Below, piece by piece: positions 23,239 to 33,049 of a stretch of DNA of 36,949 nucleotides. Under the pieces are notes generated by a model. It was not told where the DNA came from. It worked only from the letters and a program-made list of their open reading frames with translations, and did no database searches. The stretch covers positions 1-36,949 of the forward strand of contig JASHQE010000061.1 in assembly GCA_030037705.1 (NCBI GenBank), read 5' to 3'. How positions within the stretch are numbered: position 1 is the first letter of the stretch; every line of letters starts with the position of its first letter. Position numbers and translations under genes: made by a program. Origin of the DNA: Acidobacteriaceae bacterium. Its GTDB lineage: Bacteria; Acidobacteriota; Terriglobia; Terriglobales; Acidobacteriaceae.

Positions 23239-25992
23239 TTGGAGCTTGCCCCTCTGGCAGCGTATAACGCTGAAATGGGATATGCGGCTGCTGCCCAGAC
23301 GGATGCATGGCTGCGCGAGGGCGGGCTTGTGCTCGCGGCCAGTGAGCGCGCGGCGCGGGCCACTGCGGCTGCCTACCATCGCAACCGCCGCGCAGAAGGG
23401 TTCACGGCGTGGACGGCTCCAAAGATCCAAGTTTGGGATGAGTTTGTCCGCAACGCGTGGCAAGAGCGCGCGACCGAACCACGCCTATTGCTGAATCGGC
23501 TGCAGGAGCAGACGTTGTGGGCGGAGATCATGGCCGCGGACAGCGCGCGGGCTCCGCTGCTTGAAGGGCCGCTCTATCGTGTGGCGAACATGGCTATGGA
23601 GGCGCACAGGCTCCTTTGCCTTTACGCGCCGCAGTTTCTACAGCGCGCCGCAAGAACCGCCTGGCAGCAGGATGCGGGTGCGTTCAGCAGTTGGCTGAGG
23701 GCCTTTGACGATGCCTGCCGCGCCGCGACTTTCATCAGCCCATCACGCTTGCCGCTTGAATTCATTCCAGCATTGGAAACAGATTCCGGCCAGCGTGCGC
23801 CACTCACGCTGGTGGGTTTTGATCGGATTCTGCCCATCCAGCGCAGGCTCTTTGACGCGTGGGGTCATTGGCGCCAGGCGCTTCGCGGGGAGCGGGCCGA
23901 ACAAACCTCCTTCTACGCCGCACCCGACGAGAACGCGGAACTGGCCGCCTGTGCGCTGTGGTGCAAAGAACGGCTGGCAACCAATCCGCAGGCTCGGCTG
24001 CTCATTGTGTCCCAGGACGCAGCGAAGCGGCGCGGCGAGATCGAACGCGCATTCTTGAGATTTACCAATGATTCGCGCGGGGCAAGCGGTGGTTCGCGGC
24101 TTTTCGAGTTTTCGCTCGGGGTTCCGCTCAAACATGTCGCACTGGCGCGCGGAGCTTTTCTCGTGCTGCGCTGGCTCGACGAGCCCCTTGCAGAACATGA
24201 AATAGATTGGCTTCTGTCAACTGGCCAGATCGCAGCGGATGAGGAGGAGTCGCGTTCTCTCCTTGCTTTTATGCGCGCGCTGCGGCAGCGTGGATGGCAA
24301 AGGACGCGGTGGACGTTTGATGATTTCTGCGGGCAAAGGCCGGGCGTGTCCTTACCTGAACGCTGGATTGTGCGTGGACGGCAGGCGAGACAGCGATTCA
24401 AGGAGCTCACACACCGGACTTCGGGTACGTTGCAGGCAGAGAAAGCGGCCCCCATTGCATGGGCGGAGCTGGTTCCACAGTTACTGCGGCTTTCTGGATG
24501 GCCGGGCGGGCACACCCTTGCAAGTGCGGAGTTCCAGGCGGTGCGCAGGTGGCAGCAGGTGCTGGATGATTGCGCTTCACTTGGATTCAACGGACAGCGC
24601 GTAGAGTGGAAAAGCTTTCTGGCCGCAATCGGACGCACGATGCGCGAGACACTCTTCGCGCCCGAGTCGCAGGATGCGCCTATTTTGATTGCCGGTCCCG
24701 CCGAGTCGGCCGGACTCACCGCGGACGCGATCTGGTTCCTGGGTGCGAGCGAGGATGCGTGGCCGAACCGGGGTGCCGTGAATCCGCTGCTTCCCCTCGA
24801 TGTGCAGCGCAGCGCGGGAATGCCCCATGCGTCGGCGCAACTTGACTGGGAACTGGCTTCGGAGATGACAGATCGGCTGCTGGCCTCAGCGCCGGAGTTG
24901 CACTTCAGCTACGCGCGGCAGAGTGAGGGCGTGGAAACGCGTCCATCGAAACTCATTGTGAAAACCGCCGATACGCCGCGGGATCTATGGCCCTCGCTCA
25001 TCGCGCCACGCGTGCCGGATGCACAGACAATTTTGTTCGAGGATCGCGGCAGGATTCCTTTCCCCGGCGGCGAAATTCGCGGCGGATCGAATGTGCTTAC
25101 AGCACAGTCGCAATGTGCATTTAAAGCGTTCGCAACGGCGCGCATGGGGGCGGAACGATGGGAGCCGGCGGAAGCCGGCCTTACCGCCGCACAACGCGGT
25201 CAGTTGTTGCATGCGGTGATGCGCTCCGTCTGGGGCGGACCACCTGATGGAATTCGCAGTCACGCAGAGCTGACGAGCCTCACGGATCTCGGCGCATTTG
25301 TTGAGAGACATGTGCGTACGGTGCTCAAAGAAAAAATGCCGGCGGGCGCGCGGGAACAGATGCCGCGCCGTTATTTAGAGCTTGAGGAAATGCGGCTGAA
25401 CGGTCTTATAACGGAATGGCTGAACTTCGAGAAGACGCGCGCACCGTTCCTCGTGGAAGGCACGGAAATGGAGCGGGACAAGACGATCGCCGGCCTGACG
25501 CTCCGACTGCGGTTGGATCGGCTGGACCGGCTCAGCGATGAAACATGCCTGGTGATTGACTATAAAACCGGCGAGGTTTCGCAGAAATCATGGGAATTAC
25601 CGCGGCCCGATGACGTACAGTTGCCGCTCTATGCGGGTTTTGCGCTCGATCGTGAAAGCGAGCCGCCGGGCGGTCTTGTCTTCGCCAAGATTCGCGCTGC
25701 GGAGCGCTGCTTTGCCGGGCGATTACTGGACGCCAGAGGACAGTTATTGCCGGATGTGAGCGATCGCAGCGATCTGGTCAAGAAACCACTCACAGAGGAC
25801 GATTTCAATCAATGGCGCGAATACATCGAAACGATGGCCCGCGACTTTCTTAGAGGCCGCGCCGATGTGAAGCCGCGCGAGTATCCGAAGACATGTGAGC
25901 GATGTGGCCTGCAAACACTCTGCCGCGTCCGGGAGAACCTGATACAGCCGGCATTTGATGCAGAGGCGAGCACGGAGGCGGAGAATGCTTAG
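23239..25992 (+). CDS. AddB-like PD-(D/E)XK nuclease, Fe-S type (TIGR03623-like repair protein)
   Basis: 917 residues from a TTG at 23239; an ATG at 23275 is an alternative, and neither has a strong Shine-Dalgarno. Degenerate helicase-like domains come first; I see no Walker A near the N-terminus (LVLAASERAARAT). The C-terminal RecB-like nuclease has His in GQLLHAVM, Asp774/Lys776 in VIDYKTG, and Gln/Tyr in VQLPLYAG. Cys626 and Cys886, Cys889, Cys895 (CERCGLQTLC) are placed as in the iron-staple nuclease of AddB. Together with the next gene it should form a two-subunit helicase-nuclease that resects double-strand breaks for RecA. Its last 8 bases overlap the next gene (ATGCTTAG). Confidence 0.85.
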   Translation: MELAPLAAYNAEMGYAAAAQTDAWLREGGLVLAASERAARATAAAYHRNRRAEGFTAWTAPKIQVWDEFVRNAWQERATEPRLLLNRLQEQTLWAEIMAADSARAPLLEGPLYRVANMAMEAHRLLCLYAPQFLQRAARTAWQQDAGAFSSWLRAFDDACRAATFISPSRLPLEFIPALETDSGQRAPLTLVGFDRILPIQRRLFDAWGHWRQALRGERAEQTSFYAAPDENAELAACALWCKERLATNPQARLLIVSQDAAKRRGEIERAFLRFTNDSRGASGGSRLFEFSLGVPLKHVALARGAFLVLRWLDEPLAEHEIDWLLSTGQIAADEEESRSLLAFMRALRQRGWQRTRWTFDDFCGQRPGVSLPERWIVRGRQARQRFKELTHRTSGTLQAEKAAPIAWAELVPQLLRLSGWPGGHTLASAEFQAVRRWQQVLDDCASLGFNGQRVEWKSFLAAIGRTMRETLFAPESQDAPILIAGPAESAGLTADAIWFLGASEDAWPNRGAVNPLLPLDVQRSAGMPHASAQLDWELASEMTDRLLASAPELHFSYARQSEGVETRPSKLIVKTADTPRDLWPSLIAPRVPDAQTILFEDRGRIPFPGGEIRGGSNVLTAQSQCAFKAFATARMGAERWEPAEAGLTAAQRGQLLHAVMRSVWGGPPDGIRSHAELTSLTDLGAFVERHVRTVLKEKMPAGAREQMPRRYLELEEMRLNGLITEWLNFEKTRAPFLVEGTEMERDKTIAGLTLRLRLDRLDRLSDETCLVIDYKTGEVSQKSWELPRPDDVQLPLYAGFALDRESEPPGGLVFAKIRAAERCFAGRLLDARGQLLPDVSDRSDLVKKPLTEDDFNQWREYIETMARDFLRGRADVKPREYPKTCERCGLQTLCRVRENLIQPAFDAEASTEAENA

Positions 25993-28900
25993 CGCTACAC
26001 CGGCCGTTTTGCCTCCGCCTGATCAGAAAGAGCGCGAGCATGCGCTCGATGTGAGCCAGTGTGTGCTGGTGCGGGCGCCGGCCGGCTCGGGCAAAACTGA
26101 CCTGCTTACACGAAGATTCCTGCGCCTGCTCAGTGAAGTGGATGAGCCGGAACAGATCGCCGCCATCACGTTTACCAGGGCCGCGGCGGCAGAGATGCGC
26201 CACAGAATTCTGGAGAATCTGGAAAAGGCTGCGGCAAGCGGCGCTACGGCCGCTGCAGACGACAAATTTTCTATGGATGCGCTTGCCCAGCGCGCGCTTG
26301 CGCAGTCGCAGAAATGTGGATGGAATTTGACCGATCTGCCGGCGCGATTGCGCATCTCCACAATTGATTCCTTCTGCCGCGAGTTAGCGATTCAGCAGCC
26401 ACTGCTCTCTGGGCTCGGCGGCGGATTGGAGATCGATGAGCAGCCGCGCGAGCTGTACCGTCGCGCCGCAAGGCGCACCCTGGAAGCCATTCATGGCGGT
26501 GATCAATCCTTGCGCGAGGCCATTGAAACGCTCTTGTTCTGGCGCGATAACGGCTGGCAGGAGATTGAGAGCCAGCTTGTGGAGATGCTGGAAACACGCG
26601 ACCGCTGGATGCACGAGTTTGTCGTCACCCGCAATCCGGATTGGAATGCACTGCGCAAGCGCCTGGAGCGGCCGTTTCGGAATTGCGTCAGCGATGCATT
26701 GACGGAATTGAACCGGCTTCTCGACCGGGTTCCCGGTGCGCGTGAAGAGGCGCTCGAACTGGCGCGATTCGCATGTGCGCAATCCGCCGGAGATCTGCAT
26801 CAGGAACTCGCGGAGTTAGCGGGATTTCCTGCGCCGCCATTCGAAGACGCGGAAGAACTTGAAACAGCGCGGCAGGCCTGCCTGTGTCTGGCGGCATTGC
26901 TGCAAACCAAGGATGGCGCATTCCGCAAACGCATCGACAAAAGCCTCGGGTTCCCCTCAGATCAAAAACGTGAAAAGGACCGCCTGACGGCTTTGATTGC
27001 AAGTCTAGATAGCGTCCCGGGACTGGAATCCGCATTGGCTGCGCTTCGCGAGTTACCTCCGGCGCGCTACACAGAGGAAGATTGGCGCATCGTGCAGGCG
27101 TGCTTCTTGCTGCTACGGCGCGCTGCCGCTGAATTGAAGGTGGTCTTCGCAGAAACCGGGACGGCCGATTACATCGAAGTGGCGCAGATTGCGGAAGACG
27201 TGCTGCAAGGCGAGAACGAGATTCCCGGCGAAACGGCACTGGCCATGGCGGACAACATCAAGCACCTGCTTGTAGATGAGTTCCAGGATACAAGCCGCAG
27301 GCAACATAGGCTGCTTGGGCGGTTGATCGCTGCCTGGGTTGAGCGGGAAGGCCGCACATGCTTCGTGGTCGGCGATCCGATGCAGTCAATCTATTTCTTC
27401 CGCGATGCCGATGCGGAGCTATTTCCACGCGTGGAGAACACCGGTCTCGAAATTCCTCACGATCGCCCGCTCCTTTTCCATTCGATCAGACTTTTCGCAA
27501 ACTTTCGCACTGCGCGACCGTTGGTCACTCAGTTCAATGAAGTCTTTTCGAAGGTTTTTAAAGAAAACGACGGAAGTGGCGTTACCTTCTCGAGCGCCGA
27601 ACCGGCTCGCGGTGAAGACGCTCCATCAGAGCTTCAGATCGTTGGCGAGAAGAAGGCGCGCATACGGGTGCACGTCGAATTCATGCCTGAAGTGAGGGCT
27701 GGTGCCTCAGGCGATCCGGGGGCTGCACAGGAAAAGGAGAAGATTACCGGGAAACGAGAGGAAGCAGGCAAGAAACAGACCGCGGAGATTGTAGACGTAA
27801 TCCGCAGGCATCTGCCTGCGATGGAACAGGCGCGCACAAAAGGAGCAAAGTACCGCATCGCCGTGCTGGGGCGAACCCGGAAAACACTTGCACCCGTCGC
27901 CGAGGCCCTGCGCGTGGCGGCCATTCCGTTCCGCGCGGTCGAGCTTGAAGAGCTGCGGAGCAGGCCGGAGATTCAGGACGCTTTGGCTCTGGCGCGCGCG
28001 CTGCTCAGTCCGCAGGATCGCGTTGCGTGGCTTGGGGTGCTGCGCGCTCCGTGGTGCGGGCTTTCGCTTGAAGACCTGCATACGCTGGTGAGCGCAGACG
28101 ATCCCGAGTTGCAGAAGCGAGCTGTTCCAGACGTGCTTGCCGAACGAAAGGCGCTTTTAAGCGCAGAAGGGCGCGCAGCCGTAGAACGCGTGCTGCACGC
28201 GATTACTGCCGCACAACGCTTGCGGTTTGCAGAGCCGGCATCATCACCAGGTACATGGATTGAGCAGGTATGGCTGCTGTTGGGCGGCGCACAGTGTGTA
28301 GATGCAGCAGGCCGGGCCAACGTGGAACTGCTCTGGCGCGCGCTGGGCGCTCTGCCGGATGGCGAGCAGGATCTGTGCGGACCTGCGCTGGAAGCGGCTC
28401 TCGAAAAGCTCACAGCTCTTCCCGATCCGGCCGCCGACCCTCATTGCGGTGTGCAGCTGATGACCATCCACAAGTCGAAAGGTCTAGAGTTCGAGGTGGT
28501 GATTGTGCCTGATTTACAGGCATGCCCCGCGCGCGGAAAGCCAAAGTTGCTCTCGTGGCTGGAGCGGGGCCTCGAGCGAGATATTGAGCAAGATATTGAG
28601 CAAGATATTGATCGAGGTATTGACGAGCCCGATCATTCTGACCAAGCCACCGAGTTTCTCGTTGCGCCTCTGCAATCGAAAGGCAGCGATCGAGGCAGCG
28701 CGAAGGCATGGGTCGATCGCGTATATCGCGAGCGTGAACGGCAGGAGATGCGGCGGTTGCTGTATGTAGCCGCAACGCGCGCGCGCGAGGAACTGCATCT
28801 GTTTGCGCGTCCGGCATACAAGACGGAGCGAGATGGTTCCCTCAGCCTGGTGGAACCGCGCGAGAGCCTGCTTGCCACGGCATGGCCGGCCATCGAGAAC

Positions 28901-29704
28901 GAAATTCGAACGCGGTTCGAAGCTTGGAGCGCCGGGTTGTCCGAACCGGCCTCCGAACCGGCCATTGTTGAATCGATCGCCGCCTCCGGCGAAAATGCCC
29001 CTCTTGCGATTTCTTCTTTGGAACGAGGGACTCTGTTGCGGCGGCTGCCCCTGGATTTTCAAGCGGAGCAAGTCTTGAGCGTTGCCGCGAACGTTGAAGC
29101 AAGGATCGTGGACGCAGGCCAGCTTTATGAGCGTCACGAAGGTGGCGTGCTTGCCCGTGCGCTGGGAACGGCCGTGCACACACTGCTTGAAGAGCTGGCT
29201 CGGCTCCGCACAAGCTTGGACTGGAGCGAAGCATGTGCGGCGCTCACGCGCATGGAGCCACGATTGAACGCGCTGGCTCGCGCTCGAGGAATTGAGCGGC
29301 CGCAAGCCAGCCATATCGTCAAAAAGGCACTGGAGATTGTGCTTCAAGCTTCCGGTGATCCCATTGGCCGATGGATCCTGTCTCCACATGTCGACGCGGC
29401 GAGCGAAGTTCGCTGGACGGGCGTTGCGGCGGGAACTATATACACCGTGCAGGTGGATCGCGTTTTTCGCAGTGGAGCGGCGCCTTTGAGCATGAGTGAT
29501 GATGTGTGGTGGGTGATTGATTACAAAACGGCGCACGAAGAAGATGAAGACCCGGCGGTGATGCTTCCCAGGTTGCGAAGCATCTTTGCCCCTCAGATTG
29601 AGCTATACGCGCAGGTGCTGCGCAATCTGCGCGGCGCGGAGGTAAAGGTAAACGGCGGACTCTATTATCCGCGCATGGCGCAGTTCGACTGGTGGGAGAT
29701 TTGA
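25985..29704 (+). CDS. addA: AddA/RecB-like UvrD helicase-nuclease
   Basis: 1239 residues. Start ATG 25985, with GGAGG upstream and inside the end of the nuclease gene, so translation is coupled. SF1A helicase motifs run in order: Walker A APAGSGKT (31-38), ITFTRAAAAEMRHRI, Walker B DEFQDTS (431-437), VGDPMQSIYFFRDAD, MTIHKSKGLEFE (826-837) and RLLYVAATRAREEL. The C-terminal nuclease has GTAVHTLLEELA, the catalytic VIDYKTAHEED (Asp1179, Lys1181) and QIELYAQVL. Both subunits thus keep a nuclease, as in AddAB and unlike RecBCD. A 12-base tandem repeat (28580-28627) adds DIEQDIEQDIDRGI to a linker between helicase motifs. The gene converges on korB, with a hairpin between them. Confidence 0.92.
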   Translation: MLSATPAVLPPPDQKEREHALDVSQCVLVRAPAGSGKTDLLTRRFLRLLSEVDEPEQIAAITFTRAAAAEMRHRILENLEKAAASGATAAADDKFSMDALAQRALAQSQKCGWNLTDLPARLRISTIDSFCRELAIQQPLLSGLGGGLEIDEQPRELYRRAARRTLEAIHGGDQSLREAIETLLFWRDNGWQEIESQLVEMLETRDRWMHEFVVTRNPDWNALRKRLERPFRNCVSDALTELNRLLDRVPGAREEALELARFACAQSAGDLHQELAELAGFPAPPFEDAEELETARQACLCLAALLQTKDGAFRKRIDKSLGFPSDQKREKDRLTALIASLDSVPGLESALAALRELPPARYTEEDWRIVQACFLLLRRAAAELKVVFAETGTADYIEVAQIAEDVLQGENEIPGETALAMADNIKHLLVDEFQDTSRRQHRLLGRLIAAWVEREGRTCFVVGDPMQSIYFFRDADAELFPRVENTGLEIPHDRPLLFHSIRLFANFRTARPLVTQFNEVFSKVFKENDGSGVTFSSAEPARGEDAPSELQIVGEKKARIRVHVEFMPEVRAGASGDPGAAQEKEKITGKREEAGKKQTAEIVDVIRRHLPAMEQARTKGAKYRIAVLGRTRKTLAPVAEALRVAAIPFRAVELEELRSRPEIQDALALARALLSPQDRVAWLGVLRAPWCGLSLEDLHTLVSADDPELQKRAVPDVLAERKALLSAEGRAAVERVLHAITAAQRLRFAEPASSPGTWIEQVWLLLGGAQCVDAAGRANVELLWRALGALPDGEQDLCGPALEAALEKLTALPDPAADPHCGVQLMTIHKSKGLEFEVVIVPDLQACPARGKPKLLSWLERGLERDIEQDIEQDIDRGIDEPDHSDQATEFLVAPLQSKGSDRGSAKAWVDRVYRERERQEMRRLLYVAATRAREELHLFARPAYKTERDGSLSLVEPRESLLATAWPAIENEIRTRFEAWSAGLSEPASEPAIVESIAASGENAPLAISSLERGTLLRRLPLDFQAEQVLSVAANVEARIVDAGQLYERHEGGVLARALGTAVHTLLEELARLRTSLDWSEACAALTRMEPRLNALARARGIERPQASHIVKKALEIVLQASGDPIGRWILSPHVDAASEVRWTGVAAGTIYTVQVDRVFRSGAAPLSMSDDVWWVIDYKTAHEEDEDPAVMLPRLRSIFAPQIELYAQVLRNLRGAEVKVNGGLYYPRMAQFDWWEI
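28580..28627 (+). repeat. addA: 12-base tandem repeat inside addA
   Basis: Four units: gatattgagcaa twice, then gatattgatcga and ggtattgacgag. They encode D-I-E-Q, D-I-E-Q, D-I-D-R, G-I-D-E. The unit length is a multiple of three, so expansion or loss keeps the frame. Confidence 0.8.
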
Positions 29705-29724
29705 GAAGGATGCTTTCGTGATCC

Positions 29725-29768
29725 CCCATCCTCTCCGAATCCGCCGCGGCGGACGCGGAAAGGATGGG
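29725..29768. terminator. Bidirectional hairpin between addA and korB
   Basis: CCCATCCTCTCCG (29725-29737) pairs with CGGAAAGGATGGG (29756-29768), 12 of 13 positions. The loop contains a perfect palindrome CCGCCGCGGCGG (29741-29752). It lies between two convergent stop codons and can serve both strands. There is no T tract. Confidence 0.6.
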
Positions 29769-29794
29769 CACGGAGGGATCGCGCGCCAGGCTGA

Positions 29795-30832
29795 CTACTG
29801 CAAGTTCGTCATCAGGGCTTCGAGCGCGCTCTTGGGAGGCCGCGTGAGCGATTCGGGCAGCGTGGCGAGCGGTTCATCGACGAAATTCAGCAGATCGATA
29901 AACGAAGGCTTCCGGGTATCGATGTAGAAGACGCCAGTGAGGATCTCGCCCTTCTCCTGCGCTTCCATCAGCGTGCGCACGGCCTTTGCCTTGTCGGTTG
30001 GATCGTAGTCTTCGAGCAGCTTGCGCAGGCGCAGGCTGGAGCCGTCGTGCATCTGCACATCGAAGACCTGGCCGGAGTCGTAGTCGACCTCGATGTCTTC
30101 GAAGCTGGGCACGAATCCGATCTCGTTGATCGCTTCGTCGTGTTCCTGCAGGAACTTGTAGCTCTTGGTCGAGCCTTCGTGATCGTTGAATGTCACGCAG
30201 GGGCTGATCACGTCGAGCATCACGGTTCCCTTGTGCGCGATCGCGGCCTTGAGCATGGCGAGCAGTTGTTTCTTGTCACCCGAAAAGGAGCGGCCCACGA
30301 ACGTAGCGCCCAGTTGGATCGCAAGCGCGCAGGTATCGATGGCTGGCAGGTCGTTGATGACGCCGGTCTTCAGTTTGGAGCCGATATCGGCTGTGGCTGA
30401 AAACTGCCCCTTGGTCAATCCGTACACGCCATTGTTCTCGATGATGTAGATCATGGGTAGATTGCGGCGCAGCAGGTGCACGAACTGCCCCATGCCGATC
30501 GAAGCCGTATCACCATCGCCCGAGACGCCGAGCGCCATGACGGTATGATTCGCCAGCAGCGCGCCGGTAGTAACCGAGGGCATACGCCCGTGCACGCTGT
30601 TAAACGAGTGCGAGCGGCTCATGAAATACGCCGGACTCTTCGAGGAGCAACCGATGCCGCTCATCTTGATGACCCGCTCCGGCTCCACGCCCATCTCGAA
30701 CATGGCGTCGATAATGCGCTCGGAGATGGCGTTGTGGCCGCAGCCGGCGCAGAGCGTCGATTTGCCGCCGCGGTACTCAACGACCGGCAGGCCGATGTGG
30801 TTGACCTTAGGGCTTGGTGTTGCGGTTGCCAT
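29795..30832 (-). CDS. korB: 2-oxoacid:ferredoxin oxidoreductase, beta subunit
   Basis: 345 residues. It binds thiamine diphosphate and one [4Fe-4S] cluster: Cys28 and Cys31 in LCAGCGHN, and Cys62 in SGIGCSSKSP. GDGD at 105-108 and ENNGVYGLTKGQ near 133-144 form the ThDP/Mg site. With KorA it decarboxylates a 2-oxoacid, most likely 2-oxoglutarate, to the acyl-CoA and passes electrons to ferredoxin. Its ATG shares one base with the korA stop (TAATG), so the two are translationally coupled. The 2-oxoglutarate specificity is inferred from family resemblance; a pyruvate or branched-chain enzyme is possible. Confidence 0.9.
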   Translation of the reverse strand: MATATPSPKVNHIGLPVVEYRGGKSTLCAGCGHNAISERIIDAMFEMGVEPERVIKMSGIGCSSKSPAYFMSRSHSFNSVHGRMPSVTTGALLANHTVMALGVSGDGDTASIGMGQFVHLLRRNLPMIYIIENNGVYGLTKGQFSATADIGSKLKTGVINDLPAIDTCALAIQLGATFVGRSFSGDKKQLLAMLKAAIAHKGTVMLDVISPCVTFNDHEGSTKSYKFLQEHDEAINEIGFVPSFEDIEVDYDSGQVFDVQMHDGSSLRLRKLLEDYDPTDKAKAVRTLMEAQEKGEILTGVFYIDTRKPSFIDLLNFVDEPLATLPESLTRPPKSALEALMTNLQ

Positions 30833-32673
30833 TACAGCCCCTCCTTGGTTGCAAACTCTTCCGTGATGGTGCGGGCATCCACCGGCAGGCCGTTGTAGTG
30901 AAGGATGCTGCGCAACTTGACAGTCTGGTCGGCAGGAAGATCGAGCTTGAGCAGACTTGCCAGCTGCGCGTCACGGTTCTGTTCCACTACGTAGACGCGT
31001 TCATGCGATGCGACGAAATCGTGAATCTCGTGCGCAAACGGATAGGCACGGATGCGCATGTAATCGACGCTCGTCCCGTATTCGTTCTTGATCTGATCGA
31101 GGCTCTCGCGCAGTGCGAAATCCGTAGTGCCGAAGGCAAGAAAGCCAATCTTCGACGTTCCATCTTTCACCGTGACCGGACCAGGCACAAGTTTGCGCGC
31201 GTTCTCGAATTTGCGAGCCAGCCGGTCCATGACGCCCTGGTACTCATCGGGCTTTTCGGTGTAGCCCGCGGCATCGTTGTGGCCGGAGCCGCGCGTGAAA
31301 TAAGCAGCCTTGGGATGCTTGGTGCCCGGCAGCGTGCGCCAGCCGATCGCGTCGCCATCCACGTCGCGGTAGCGCGCGAATCCGCCCAGGCGGTTGAGAT
31401 CCTCAGCCGTGAGCACCTTGCCGCGGTCGAGCGGCTTTTCAGGATAGGCAAATGGATCGGACATCCAGTTGTTCATCCCCAGATCGAGATCGGTGAGCAC
31501 AAAGACCGGAGTCTGCATACGCTCAGCGATATCGAACGCCGCTTGCGCAAATTCGAAGCACTCCTTCACATTGGCGGGCAACAGAACGGGATTCTTGGTG
31601 TCGCCATGCGAAAGAAACGCCACCGAGAGCAGGTCGCCCTGCTGGGTGCGCGTGGGCATGCCGGTCGCCGGACCGGTGCGTTGCACATCGAAGATCACGC
31701 CGGGGATCTCGGCGAAGTAGCCGAGGCCCGCAAACTCGGCCATCAGCGAGATGCCGGGGCCTGAGGTCGAGGTCATGGAGCGTGCGCCAGCCCAGCCTGC
31801 GCCGAGCACCATGCCGATGGCCGCCAGTTCATCTTCCGCCTGCACCACGGCAAAAGTCGCTTTGCCCTCAGGGGTGACGCGGAACTTCTTGAGCAGATCG
31901 GCTGTGGCCTCGATCAGCGAAGTAGACGGCGTGATGGGATACCACGCGACAACGGTGACGCCGGCGAAGACTGCGCCCATGCCGCAGGCCGCGTTGCCAT
32001 CGATGATGATCTTGCCGGCCGTCCCGTTCATGCGCTCGATATAGAACGGGTCCTGCTTGGTGAACGTCGTCTGCGCATAATCGTAGCCGGCCTTCACCGC
32101 GCCGAAGTTCAGGTCGAAGACCTTCTGCTTCTTGGCGAACTGTCGTTGCACGCCTTTTTCGACGACTGTCAGATCGATGTCCAGTAGCTGCGCGACCACG
32201 CCTACGTACACCATGTTCTTGACCAGCTTGCGCAGCTTGGCCTCGGGGCAGACGGCCGCGGTGAGCTTGTCGAAGGGCACCGGATAACAGACCACGTCCT
32301 CGCGGTATTGCTTGAGATTGAGATTCGACTCGTAGATCGCCACGCCACCGGAAGGCAGCGCAAGAATATCTTCGCGGGCCGTCTCAGGATTCAACGCCAC
32401 CAGCACTTCCGAGTCGCGCTTGCGGGCAACATAGCCATGTTTGCTGGCGCGAATCGTGTACCACGTGGGCAGGCCGGCAATATTCGAGGGAAAGAGGTTC
32501 TTGCCGCTGACGGGAACCCCCATTCCAAAAATGCTCTTCAGCAACACGCTATTGGCGGATTGGGAGCCGGATCCGTTGACCGTTGCTACGATGATGCTGA
32601 AATCGTTAACGACGCGCTGGCGTGCGCTGAGTGCGCCCTGCTCTTGACCCAGGGCTAGGTCTCCTGTCGCCAT
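30832..32673 (-). CDS. korA: 2-oxoacid:ferredoxin oxidoreductase, fused gamma-alpha subunit
   Basis: 613 residues. Residues about 25-200 are the gamma domain (IIVATVNGSGSQSANSVLLK, where acyl-CoA contacts are expected). Residues about 235-600 are the alpha (pyrimidine-binding) domain, beginning GNAACGMGAVFAGVTVVAWY with the family's YPITPSTS loop. The fused gamma-alpha layout with a separate small beta is the common KorAB form. The ATG at 32673 has only a weak GGGAA upstream. It is the first gene of korAB. Confidence 0.92.
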   Translation of the reverse strand: MATGDLALGQEQGALSARQRVVNDFSIIVATVNGSGSQSANSVLLKSIFGMGVPVSGKNLFPSNIAGLPTWYTIRASKHGYVARKRDSEVLVALNPETAREDILALPSGGVAIYESNLNLKQYREDVVCYPVPFDKLTAAVCPEAKLRKLVKNMVYVGVVAQLLDIDLTVVEKGVQRQFAKKQKVFDLNFGAVKAGYDYAQTTFTKQDPFYIERMNGTAGKIIIDGNAACGMGAVFAGVTVVAWYPITPSTSLIEATADLLKKFRVTPEGKATFAVVQAEDELAAIGMVLGAGWAGARSMTSTSGPGISLMAEFAGLGYFAEIPGVIFDVQRTGPATGMPTRTQQGDLLSVAFLSHGDTKNPVLLPANVKECFEFAQAAFDIAERMQTPVFVLTDLDLGMNNWMSDPFAYPEKPLDRGKVLTAEDLNRLGGFARYRDVDGDAIGWRTLPGTKHPKAAYFTRGSGHNDAAGYTEKPDEYQGVMDRLARKFENARKLVPGPVTVKDGTSKIGFLAFGTTDFALRESLDQIKNEYGTSVDYMRIRAYPFAHEIHDFVASHERVYVVEQNRDAQLASLLKLDLPADQTVKLRSILHYNGLPVDARTITEEFATKEGL

Positions 32674-32733
32674 TTGGCGGGATTCCCTTCGGGTAGGATT
32701 CTAAGGGAGCGCCTGTCTTCGGGCTCCTTAGTG

Positions 32734-32739
32734 ATTATA
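32734..32739 (-). promoter_or_regulatory. -10 box ahead of korAB
   Basis: On the minus strand TGACTATAATCAC carries a perfect TATAAT about 60 bases before the korA ATG. No clear -35 is visible. The rest of the gap 32674-33049 shows nothing I can identify; an open plus-strand frame from 32828 runs antisense into the response-regulator gene and is not convincing. Confidence 0.45.
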
Positions 32740-33049
32740 GTCACCCTGCGGTATGACCGTCCCGCTTAATGACCCGAAAGTACCACTTTGATACTGGGCG
32801 CCTGCCCAGCCGAAACGCGGGAATACCGTGATTCCACGAATCGGCAAACCCGTTCGCCCTGCGACTCTGCCCGATCTAACCCAAGTCAATAATTATCAAT
32901 TAGATGACGATCTTTGCGCCTCGTTTTTTTGCGCGGAAACGATTCTCGATAAGTGCAAGGGCCGATATCTTCATCCCAGGATTTGCGTTGATAAATGGAA
33001 GCTGACTTGGCGGTATCAGTTCGAGAGGTCTCGTCGGGTAGATGATTCG

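Noticed and set aside
28514..29536. 340-codon minus-strand frame opposite addA
   Set aside because: Shadow of the conserved helicase-nuclease frame; it has no start signal or motif.
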